Shown in pieces: positions 47,935 to 57,436 of a DNA stretch of 64,000 nucleotides. Under the pieces are notes generated by a model, which searched no databases, had not been told where the DNA came from, and saw only the letters and a list, made by a program, of their open reading frames with translations. Both the position numbers and the translations under genes were made by a program. Source of the stretch: Magnolia sinica (Eukaryota > Streptophyta > Magnoliopsida > Magnoliales > Magnoliaceae); contig NC_080586.1 of NCBI RefSeq assembly GCF_029962835.1, forward strand, positions 67,953,501 to 68,017,500. The letters are read 5' to 3'. Within the stretch, counting starts at the first letter, position 1. Each line of letters starts with the position of its first letter.

Positions 47935-48208
47935 CTTTGCACACTTGTGTTAGGCACAGGATCTGAACGGTCCACATGATGTGGCACCCATTGCACCCAT
48001 TGAAATTGTATGGGCCCAATTTTCAGCCTGATCCAAAACTCTAATGGGCCATGAAAAAAGGAAACAGTTTGCTCCCTTGATTTGCATTTCTCTTTGCTAT
48101 GGCCCACTAGAGTTTTGGATTAGATTGGAAATTGGGCTCATAAGGTTTCAAGGGGTGCCGCATCATTTGGACCGTTCAGATCTTGTGCCTAAGACACGTG
48201 TGCAAAGG
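47934..48208. mobile_element. 275-bp hairpin MITE
   Basis: The left arm CCTTTGCACACTTGTGTTAG, then CACAGGATCTGAACGGTCC, is mirrored by the right arm (GGACCGTTCAGATCTTGTG, then AAGACACGTGTGCAAAGG). The symmetry continues almost to the centre (CCAAAACTCTAATGGGCCAT versus ATGGCCCACTAGAGTTTTGG), so nearly the whole element folds on itself with only a few dozen unpaired bases. Confidence 0.85.
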
Positions 48209-48334
48209 TGTGTAGGTGAGCATTCATACACACACACATTGCTAACCAATAGTTTGGTCAGCATCTCAAATCGTTTATCAATCGTTTCTGCTTCCGGGAC
48301 CCCAAGCGGCAACGATCTGGGTTGTCTTTGGGTC

Positions 48335-48580
48335 CACTAATGAATAGCATTTCTGGATCATTTAATGGTTCATAAATGGATAATGATTTGAATCATTTAA
48401 TGGTCCAAAAAATGTCTAACAATTTGGAACCCTTTTGAGGTCCATAAATGTCCAGCAATCTGGATCATTTTGAGGACCACAAATGTCCAGTAATCTGAAC
48501 CCTTCGAGGTTCATAAACGACCAAAAATCTGGACCCTTTTGAGGTCCATAAACATCTAACAATCTAGACCCTTCAACGGT
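48335..48580. repeat. 35-bp minisatellite
   Basis: About seven degenerate units of the form 'TCCATAAATGTCCAGCAATCTGGATCCTTTTGAGG', with TTTAATGG instead of TTTTGAGG in the first two. Confidence 0.8.
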
Positions 48581-48699
48581 TTCAAATGACCCCCTTTTTT
48601 CACAGAATGGACGGATGGTTGGACGTTCTGGTGATCTTAGATTGATGGAAAAGGAAAAAAATAAAGATAACCTAAAAATAACAATTTGTGTACACACCC

Positions 48700-50480
48700 C
48701 ACTATCAAGATATGACCATTTGGCTTTGTAACTTTGGTGAGACCCTTGATCAGAGCCGGTCCAAATTTAACCAGGGTTAGCCCAGCACAGCAAACCAGAA
48801 GCTGATTGGCTGCCACTTTGCACAGAGGTGGCGTTGCTACCCTCAGCTATGCACAAAGGTGGTAATGTTGCAGCCGGCTCCGTATAGAGCCGGTGGACGA
48901 CTTAACTAGTTGCTCCAACATAGGCTCGGTTGCTCTGATCCCTTCAGCTGTTCTTCGATTTCCCTAGGCCTGATTACTTCTAATGACTCAGCACTTTGAT
49001 CGAAGGCAATCCTAGGGTTGGGAGAACCGAACCTATCCAAACACCCTTATTTGTCCCTTTCTAAATGTCTATTTAAAGGGACCCTGCAACGACGAAAGGG
49101 AACAACGAATAAAAGAGATAAAAGAATGGGAGAGGAAGCCGATCAAGTTCAGACGGAGTCTGGACAGAGAAAGGAAAAGAAAGATAGAGACAGGGAGCTC
49201 GAGATAGGGGCTCAATTTTTATATTCTCTCGATCTCTCTTATTCTTTTGATCTCTTCTAATCTGTTTCATTTCAAAGCCAAATATCATATTCTTGGTCTA
49301 TCATTTTTTCAGTCCGTACATTCCAATAAAAGTCTTTTTAAAAAAATAAAAAAATTTATTAATTATTTTTGTCATCTAAAGTTTTGAAAGCCTAAATTAG
49401 TAGGCTTTACTTGACATCACATTGAGTATGTTCTACAATTGCCTCTCTTGAAGATCTTCTGTATTAGGAAACGTGATCTAAAGGAGTAACTGGAAGCTCG
49501 GTCTTTTCTTCTTTTCTATACTTTCGTTGGAAAACTTTTTTTCCTACCATTTCCATTTTCATTTAATATGATCTTTCATAGTTTAGACATCTAAAGCTTA
49601 GTGTTTTATTGAAAGTTCCCTTAATCCCATTTGAAAGCATATAGCCTAGTAAAGTAGAGATTGTATTTTACATAGGCGGTAAAAGAGTGCCTAATCTCTT
49701 CCTTTTCCGTAACCGAAACCTTTACTTAGAACTATGGCACAGACTTGTCTAAGAGTCACTCCAGTCCTTTGGGCTTTATGATCTCAAGGTGATTTCATAG
49801 ATTCTAGCGCCTTTATTTTGGTTAATAGCAACTCCAAAGTGTACTCAGTCGGTCTATTATATCAATCTTATGAAAGGTAGTATACAACCAAAACTAAACC
49901 AGGTTATTGAAAACTATGTACACTCCCCTTTCAAGGGCTCAGCGTCTAAGGATACAAGTATGTTGCATGGAAGTGTTATGAACTGCATTCATATTATCAT
50001 TACCTTCTCTTTTCAACCCCTCTGATAGGTTCAAGCATGGAGGTCTTAGCTCTAGGTTCTATTGGATCTTTTTTTTTTGGATATGGACCTACATAGCTAC
50101 TGCCCGTGTCAACTGAGCATACATGCATATGCATTCTAAGTTTAAGGACATATGGTTCGTGACTTGTCGAGCATTCAAATCCTATCGCATCAGAAATTTA
50201 AATAAATTATAGTCCTACATAGCTATTTACTCTATACACATATCCATCACCGACTCCGTGCCAGCCATTAGATAGTCCAAAAATTCATTAGAGACGCCCA
50301 GTGAGCAGCCCCAGGGGAAAAGTTTCCCTGACCATCAATATAGATCTCAATCTAAGTATACAAGTTCCCTTGCCTTGGGTTTCCAAAAAAAAAACACGGT
50401 GCGTCCAGGAGGGACATTGGTCAGATCCAGCATCCAACAACTTTTTTTTTTTCTGCAATCCTGCTATCGCACGGCCCATC
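48700..50480. other. Intergenic, nothing firm
   Basis: No recognisable gene. 48780-48905 has paired GCACA(A/G)AGGTGG motifs. 49080-49260 is purine-rich and opens a frame by composition only. Confidence 0.45.
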
Positions 50481-50483
50481 GCG

Positions 50484-50987
50484 GCTGTGGATCCCTAAAT
50501 CTACTGAGGTGCGTGGGACCCTTGACTGTGGGCTTACATCCACGCCATCCATATGTATGAAAACTCATCTTGGGGTATGAATAAAAAAACAGAAGCAAAT
50601 CCAAATCTCAGATGGGCCATAGTACAGGAAACAGTAGTAATTGACCATTAAAAGCTTCTTGTGGCCCACAAAAGCTTTGGATCAAGATGATATTTGTTTG
50701 GTCTCTTCATAGGGGTCTTTTTTATCTTATCAACATGTTGGATGACAAATAAACATTCAGGTGTACTCCATGAAGTTTTTAATGGTGGGGATTCAATCAC
50801 AACCGTTTCCTGTGGTGTGGTCCACCTAAGTTTTGGGCATGCTTCATTTTCCGGATCATGCCTTAAAACGAGCTTTGAAAATGGTTGGACGGTGTGAATT
50901 TAAGGCACATACATCACTATGAACCCTATAGTTAGGGGTCCCACCCACATAAGTGGATTCGGGGTCTCATCTAATCCGCTCCCGTTG
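50484..50987. mobile_element. MITE of the main family
   Basis: Left GGATCCCTAAATCTACTGAGG, then GTGCGTGGGACCCTTGACTGTGGG, is mirrored by right CCTATAGTTAGGGGTCCCACCCACATAAGTGG and CTCATCTAATCC. The interior has the GGTGTGGTCCACCTAAGTTTTGGGC segment typical of the family. Confidence 0.65.
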
Positions 50988-51819
50988 CGCAGAGCATCTA
51001 ACGTTAATATGCACAACGGTTGTGAAATTGCTTCTTTTTTTCTCTCTCACTCTTGTGTTGCACACACATGTGGCCCATGCCCATAGCAACTTCTTCTTTT
51101 TTCTTTTTCTTTTTTTTTCTTTTTTTTTTTTTTTTTAAAAAGAAGTAAATTCGATTTTTGATACAGCATGAAACACTCGGACGATTTTGGGCAATGGGGC
51201 TTATTTGTTTTGGGGTCCACATACCATGGAAAATTTGAAGCTCTGAGTGGTGTTGACCGTTCAAATGTTGAGGAATTATAGTTTCTCAAATAATGTAAAA
51301 TTCTATGTCAATCGGGTCATACAATTGAAAGATTTTGAATGAATGGTCGGAGTTCAATTAAGGTGTATAAGAAGTTCAATTTGGGACTGAATATCTAGAC
51401 CATAGAGTTTGTAGATAATCTCACCATAGTTCTAATGAACGGGTCAGATTGGTAGGCCGAGATACAAGACCTCTGAAATTGTCTTAAGCCTTCCTACATC
51501 AAAACCCTTGAAAATCATAAATTTGTTTATGATTTGATGGGTTTTTCCTATGGCCTCTCTATGATTTGATGGTTCTAAAAACGTGTCCATATACGTTCAT
51601 CTTAAAAAGTAAACGGTAGGATTGTATGAGGATCAAAGATGTATGACTCAAATACATTAAGAAAAGTTTGGCTAAAATTTCATCTCAAACCAACAACTAG
51701 AAACATGTTTTTGAGCATGGCCTAGAATGGAGACTTTTAAGTCCTTAGATTTTTTAGGTTTATGGTTTATACCTATTGGTCTGTTGGATTGAAAAAGCGA
51801 TGGTAAGAACACTTAGAAA

Positions 51820-51830
51820 CCAAAAAGATT
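51820..51830. repeat. SINE target duplication, left copy
   Basis: CCAAAAAGATT here and at 51979-51989 are identical and flank SINE copy 3. Confidence 0.85.
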
Positions 51831-51978
51831 TTTTTTTTTTTTTTTAAATTACACCGGCACACACACCCCCACACACTCACGCCATAGTGGGATTTCACCA
51901 CCTATGGACAGTCGAACCCTTCCCTTGACTGGGTGTTGAAACTCCTGAGAGTCTACCACCCGAGCAAGAGTTGAGGAT
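51831..51978 (-). mobile_element. tRNA-derived SINE, copy 3
   Basis: Minus-strand sequence starts TCCTCAACTCTTGCTCGGG and has an A box (TTGCTCGGGTGGTAGA), link (GGAGTTTCAACACCCAG), B box (GGTTCGACTGTCC), CATAGGTGGTGAAATCCCAC, a GTGTGTGGGGGTGTG stretch and an A tail. Perfect 11-bp target duplications make this the best-defined member of the family: about 130 bp plus tail. Confidence 0.92.
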
Positions 51979-52384
51979 CCAAAAAGATTGAATCACATAC
52001 TTAGATGGCGCGGTTCTAATGGTTTTTTAAGGTAGGATTACTATAGTGTAACGGTCTGATGAGGACACAAATAGATAGGTGTCTAAATCTAAGGCCGATC
52101 ATATATTCCTATGGTCAGTTTAGCAATTGGGCCAGTGTAAGTTCATGATTAGATGAATAAAAGTTGATTTTGTATAAAAGTCCATCTATGTGTAAATGTA
52201 TATTGGAAAACCAAAACAATACGTAATGGAGTAAAAAACTAATTTACTCCTTAAAAATGAACGGGATACTACACCCTAACATCACATAATGCTTGTGTTT
52301 TAAAATTCCACTGATTTAGGAATAATGGGCAATAGTTTCAATTGTCTATTTGATATTATCATTATAGGAAGCTAGAACCTCAGT

Positions 52385-53600
52385 TTGGTGCATACAGTTG
52401 AAGTAATGGCTGCAATAAAGCCTTGTTCAAAAGGGCATGAAAGTGCATCCATTGCAGAATTTTCTACCCCTTTCTTGTATAACAATAAAGCCTTGTTAGA
52501 TTATGCTATGACAATAGACAACAGTTCCTTTTCATACATTGAGAGACCTGAATTTCTTCTCGATAAAGCCTTGTTAGAGTATGCTATTGGCCTACCTTCT
52601 TGCATAAGGATGCTACCGATTCTTGTATTTGAAGCATCACATTTGATGGCGAATGTTTTTATGAAGTCTAGTAAATAGGGTCATCTTTGTCATAGCGTTT
52701 TTCAATGCCTTAAAGGCCATGACTGGTTCATCTCTCCAATTTAAGGCTTTTTTCTTCAACAGTTTCATCAAAGGGGCAGGAAGCGGACTATAATCACATA
52801 CAAATTTCCTGTAGTATGTAGTGAGTCCCAAAAACTCGCACAGCTTGCTTATTATTCTTAGCTCAGCCCAATGTACCATGCATTTAATCTTGTAAGAACC
52901 TTCCCAAAAACCTTCATAAGAGATAAGTTTATATTTATTTATTTTATTTTATTTTACACACACACCCCCACACACTCACACTGTAGTGGGCTTTCACCTC
53001 CTATGGATACTCAAACCCTTGACGGGGTGTTGAAACTCCCAAGACTCTACCACTCGAGAAAGAGCAAGGATCCACTGTTGTGCCAAAAGTGTATTTGGAT
53101 GGATTCAAATAGAGTTGATGTGCATGTGAGAGTTTGACGGTTTAGGTGATGTGAGCTAGATGGTCCTCCCAACTTGGACTATAGATTAAAATATCGTTGA
53201 AGCAAACAAGAATAAATTTTCATAAATAACCTCAAGAGATTTCATTCATCAAACTTTGGAATATATATGGGACATTAGCGATGCCGAATGACATCACTAA
53301 AAAACTCATAATATCCCTTGTTGATTCTACAAAAGCAATTTTGGAATGCCCTCTTCACGCACCCTGATTTTGATGATATCCAAATCTCTGCTCTAGTTTC
53401 GAAAAATAATGGCACCATGTAACTCACGTAGAAATTCTTCAACCAATGGTATTAGAAATTTATACTTGTGGGTGATACTATTCAAGCCCCATAGTTAGTG
53501 CATATGCGTCACGTACCATCTTTCTTCTGCACTAATAATACCCGCAATCCCCAAAGTTAACATTTCATATATAAAATTAATTTTTCAAATTTTTTTAAAA
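52385..53600 (-). pseudogene. Ty3/gypsy reverse transcriptase and RNase H relic
   Basis: Minus-strand, heavily frameshifted, but the order is clear. It runs RALNSIT-like and PLVEEFLRELHGAIIF (about 53430-53470), GYHQ..RE (53390), FLVMSFGIANVP (53290), CFNDILIYSPSWEDHLAH (about 53160-53200; the catalytic motif reads FND where FDD is usual), LCEFLGLTTYYRKFVCDYSPLPAPL (52760-52850), then RNase H CDASNTRIGSILMQEGRPIAYSNKAL and MYEKELLSIVIA (52520-52640). A SINE sits inside. This is the host sequence into which the Tat element at 53.77 kb went. Confidence 0.88.
52935..53075 (-). mobile_element. tRNA-derived SINE, copy 4
   Basis: Minus-strand A-box-like TTTCTCGAGTGGTAGAGTC, link GGGAGTTTCAACACCC, B-box-like GGGTTTGAGTATCC, AGGTGAAAGCCCACTACAGTG, GTGTGGGGGTGTGTGTG and an A-rich tail with T interruptions. 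The flanks do not show a clear duplication, so the ends are approximate. Confidence 0.8.
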
Positions 53601-53663
53601 AATAAAAATACCAATATAGCCCAAGATTTGTTATCGAAGTGCCTGATTACAAGACAACGGGTG

Positions 53664-53770
53664 GTCATGAGATTGAACATTGGTGGTCCATTGAATTTGT
53701 CAAAATCAATATCGCATAGCTCTACTACTTTTTAAATATCATTTAGTGGTTCTATATTATAATTCTTGTC
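53664..53770 (+). repeat. 107-bp direct repeat, left of the Tat element
   Basis: GTCATGAGATTGAACATTGG to ATAATTCTTGTC. It matches 63211-63317 with six substitutions and no gaps. It belongs to the older minus-strand gypsy relic that served as target. Confidence 0.95.
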
Positions 53771-54320
53771 CGAAGACTCGGACTTAATGCCTCGGGACTC
53801 GGACTTGATACCTTGGGTCGCCGAAGGATGCGTCAAATCCGAGGCATGGTTCGCTAAACCGAGACAATGGTTGAGTCGGTTCGAACGACTTATCAGCGTT
53901 CCGGGCATGTGTCGGGCGGACCGCCTTGCAAGACCGACCGTCGCTAGGTCAGATCTCATCCCGGATATCTTGGGATAAGATCTCCGACCCCGAAGCTCAC
54001 GGGATCGGATGATGGCTCAAGATGGGCACGATCCTATCTCCGTGATACCAGGAGAAGATCCCGCGCTCAATATCAGGAGGACCCGAGAAGATCCCGCGCT
54101 CAATATCAGGAGGACCCCAGCAGCTATAAAAGGAGGACCCTTGTCACCTTGAGAGGTACGAAACAAATCCCTCCTAAAAACCTTCCAATACTTTGAGACC
54201 CCGAGTCCAGGCCTGACTTTGGCATCGGAGGGTCCCCTGCTCGAGCCAGGGTCTCCTTTGTTTTCTTTCTGTGCAGGCATACAAGGGTCTAGGAGGACGA
54301 ACCAGATAATCGCATCAACA
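53768..54320 (+). repeat. 5' LTR of the Tat-type gypsy element, 5'-truncated
   Basis: Matches the 3' LTR from GTCCGAAGACTCGG onward but lacks the first 20 bases (TGTTGGGGGC and on). Contains two copies of a 31-bp unit (GAAGATCCCGCGCTCAATATC, 54053-54117), TATAAAA, and ends ATCAACA, the inverse of the TGTTG start of the other LTR. A full LTR would be about 573 bp. Confidence 0.9.
54125..54131 (+). promoter_or_regulatory. TATA box of the Tat 5' LTR
   Basis: TATAAAA followed by GGAGGACCC. The same box is at 63117-63123 in the 3' LTR. Confidence 0.7.
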
Positions 54321-54323
54321 GCT

Positions 54324-54341
54324 TGGCGCCGTCTGTGGGAA
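54324..54341 (+). other. Primer binding site of the Tat element
   Basis: TGGCGCCGTCTGTGGGAA four bases after the LTR end. The first ten bases are complementary to the 3' end of plant tRNA-Asp; the rest is imperfect, as is common in this group. Confidence 0.7.
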
Positions 54342-54379
54342 CGTGCAAAAAGCCATCTCGTATCTCTATACTGAGTCCA

Positions 54380-55790
54380 ATGGTGATGACTAGAAGGACG
54401 GTCCCAGAAGAAGATTTGAATGAGAACGCGATTACAGGGCCACCCGGTCCAATCGCCGTTCCCCCAGCCCAGAACGCACCTAACAACCGCCGACGAGGGG
54501 CGACCGGAACAAGCAACAATCAGCGGGGTCGCGACGATGGGCGGTTGGACAAGGAGGTTCAGGAAATCCGCTCTGATATGAATACGATGAAGCAGATGCT
54601 GGAACGAATGTATCAGCAGCAAATGCAGCCACTCCCGCATCTTCAAGGGGAGACAGCGCGCGTACCAACGGCGGCGGTTGATCCTCAACCTTCTGCGCCG
54701 CAGTCTTTCCGGCCAAGCCAACCTCAAGGCGGGTCAGAACCATCTCCAGCGCATTCAGCCAACGCCTCCCCCCGACCGATCTTCGGCACGAAATAGAACG
54801 AAGAAGGCGCAATCGCCCTTCCATGGAAGGCACTAAAGCAATGAACCTTGGAAAGCCGACATTCAAAATTTCAAAAAGAAGTGCGGGAAGAGATGGCAAA
54901 GAGATGGCGGACATAAAGCATGGCCGAACGTATAGTTGTAACTTATGATAATCATCCCCCTTTGTGGACTCGGGATTGAAAGCCCGATTGCCCGAGAGGT
55001 TTCGATTACCTCAAATCGCTCCTTTCACCGGCAAGACTGACCCGACCGAGCATATTGAGTGCTTCAGAACCTATATGGAACTCCATGATGCCTCGGATGC
55101 AGTAATGTGTCGGGCCTTTTCTCTTACATTGACTGATGTAGCTCGACTGTGGTTCAAACAGCTGAAGCCAAAGTCCATCAGTTCATTCGTTGAGCTGAGC
55201 GACGCCTTCCTCACCAACTTCATCGGCGGAAAGAAAAAATTAAAGCCCCCTGCACAAATAGCGTAGTTCAGAAGCAGGAGAGCTATTGAAAGATTACATC
55301 AAGCGTTTTAATTTCGAATCCCTTCAAGTTCTAAAACATCGTAAGAAACGGCCCTCAATGCACTCATGCAAGGAGTTAGGGATAAGCCATTCTGGCATCT
55401 CTAGACAAAACTCCGCCCGATACTCTAGGCAGAGTTTATGGCGCGGTCCGATAAATATGCCAACGCCGAGGAAGCACGAATCTGCGTGAAACTAAAACCT
55501 CGGCCAAAGAGTCGGCCAAAAAGAAAGCCGACCGGGGGAAGGAAACGCAAAGAGGATCAAGCACGTGACGAGCGAAGGTCGAAAACGGCCGGATCGAAAA
55601 TTTTCCATATACACTCAATAAGACTCGGGAAGAGGTACTGATGGAAATAAAAAACGAAGGCTTTGTTAATCGCCCAGTAAGCTCAGGAGTAATCCTAATC
55701 GGCGGGATAAGGATAAGTACTGCCATTATCACCGCGATCACGGCATAACACAAGTGATTGCCGTCACTTAAAAGAAGAAATCGAACGACT
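54380..55790 (+). pseudogene. Tat element gag, broken
   Basis: Starts MVMTRRTVPEEDLNEN (ATG at 54380). A coiled-coil-like stretch (DKEVQEIRSDMNTMKQML) and a Pro/Ser-rich part run to a stop at 54796. The retrotransposon gag domain follows in another frame (54964-55266: RLPQIAPFTGKTDPTEHI, ARLWFKQLKPKSISSF). After a stop it continues in further frames (LKDYIKRFNFESLQV; YANAEEARI). A zinc-knuckle-like CHYHRDHG...SDC motif of Tat gag proteins lies at 55721-55762 and is broken by a one-base loss near 55744. At least four frame changes mean no gag is made. Confidence 0.9.
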
Positions 55791-57068
55791 CATAAAAGAC
55801 GGCCGACTCAGAGAACATATGGTCAAAGCTGGGGCATCCGAGGCGCGCCCGACCGAGAGTCAGCCTATGGAAGAAATCCGGACGATTATCGGCGGTCCAC
55901 AATGTGGGGGCGACTCAAACAACGCGCGAAGGAATCACGCACGAAAACTCAGTCAGCCTCAGTCCGAGCTCATGATTATAGATCGGCCATCAAAGGAAAA
56001 GAAAAGAGAAAGGTATTGCATATCGTTTCTGAAGAAGACGCCCGAGGTATCCATCACCCCCACGATGATGCGCTGATCGTCTCCTTGGCGATCGCTAACC
56101 GAAAAGTGTTTTGGATACTCGTCGATACAGGGTCATCTGCAGACGTGTTATTTACTCGAGCGTTCGACAAAATGGGGATCGAACGATCCGCGTTACGCCC
56201 GGTTCGGACACCATTGATCGGTTTTTCCGGAGGACAAGTATTGCCCGAGGGGACTGTCTCATTACCGCTCACTGCTGGCACTGCCCCACATCAGACGACG
56301 ATGATGGTTGACTTCCTGGTCGTCGATCAACCCTCGGTATACAACGCGATACTCGGCCGACCTTCATTGAGTCTCCTCCAGGCCGTGGTATCCACATACC
56401 ATCTTACAATGAAATTCCCGACCGAGTCAGGAGTCGGAATTGTTAAAGGAGACCAGCAAGACGCGAGGCGATGTTACATGATAGCTGTAAAAGGAGCCGC
56501 CGACAAGAATCCGACCAACATATTAACAATCGAATCGTTGGACCCTCGGGGCGAGAATTATGAACGAGGACAGCCGGTCGAAGATCTTGTCTCAATCGCC
56601 TTAGTCGAAACAGATGGATCCAAGACAGTGCGAATTGGCTCATCTCTGCATTCCCCTTTGAGAGAAAAGCTGATCGCCCTGCTCCGAAAGTACGCCGACG
56701 TATTCGCTTGGAATCATGAAGATATGCAAGGGATCGACCCCTCCGTGGTGACTCACCGACTTAACGTCGATCCGTCATATCGACCGATCCGACAGAAGCG
56801 ACGACCGCTCGGCCCTGAACGATACGCCATCATCGAGAAAGAAGTCAACAAACTACTCCAAGCTAGTTTCATAGAAGAAATACACTATCCAGTGGGTCGC
56901 GAATGTCGTGCTTGTAAAGAAGTCCAACGGAAGTGGCGAGTCCGTATTGATTATACCGACTTGAATAAAGCTCGCCCCAAAGATAGCTTTCCGCTTCCGA
57001 GGATAGACCTGCTAGTAGTACAGCAGGACATGAGCTCCTTAGCTTCATGGATGCTTATTCGGATATAA
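55758..57068 (+). pseudogene. Tat element protease and reverse transcriptase, N part
   Basis: 436-codon open stretch. Its first ~75 codons are out of frame with the real gag end (EEIRTIIGGPQCGGDSN reads in a neighbouring frame at 55867). From KVLHIVSEEDARGIHHPHDDALIV onward it is genuine polyprotein. The aspartic protease active site is VDTGSSADVLF (DTG at codons 123-125). Reverse transcriptase starts with RPIRQKRRPLGPERY, EVNKLLQASFIEEIHYP and VRIDYTDLNKARPKDSFPLPRIDLL. A frame change at about 57040 cuts it just before the DAYSGYNQI block. Confidence 0.92.
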
Positions 57069-57078
57069 TCAAATTGTA

Positions 57079-57414
57079 ATGCATCAAACAGATAAATCAA
57101 AAACTACCTTTGTCACCGACAAAGGCCTTTATTGTTACCGAGTGATGCCATTTGGTCTGAAGAATGCCGGTGCAACTTATCAAAGGTTAGTTAACAAAAT
57201 CTTTGCTCGACTTATAGGCCGAACCATGGAAGTATACATCGACGACATGCTTGTCAAGAGCATACACGCGGCGGATCATGCGAATGATTTGGAAGAAATG
57301 TTTCTAATCCTGCGGAAGTTCCTGATGAAGCTAAATCCAAGTAAATGTGCTTTTGGAGTAGGCTCAGGAAAATTCCTCGGTTTCTTAGTCACGAGGAATA
57401 GAGGCAAACCCTGA
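57079..57414 (+). pseudogene. Tat element reverse transcriptase, catalytic part
   Basis: Continues the reverse transcriptase in a shifted frame: [35 protein letters not shown], catalytic YIDDML (about 57232-57249), and [17 protein letters not shown]. Another frame change near 57395 separates it from the following segment. Confidence 0.92.
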
Positions 57415-57436
57415 GAAAATAAAGGCTCTGATTGAT

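Noticed and set aside
49018..49288. Purine-rich open frames on both strands
   Set aside because: They are open because of GA-rich composition and have no family similarity that I can see.
54214..54320. The missing 3' LTR end is also 107 bp, equal to the flanking repeat length
   Set aside because: The sequences are unrelated and I see no mechanism linking the two lengths; treated as coincidence.
54017..54727. 236-codon minus-strand open frame across the Tat LTR and gag
   Set aside because: It spans LTR, primer site and sense gag of a + strand element. No domain is recognisable, and it includes the translated 31-bp repeats. It is a shadow of GC-rich coding DNA.
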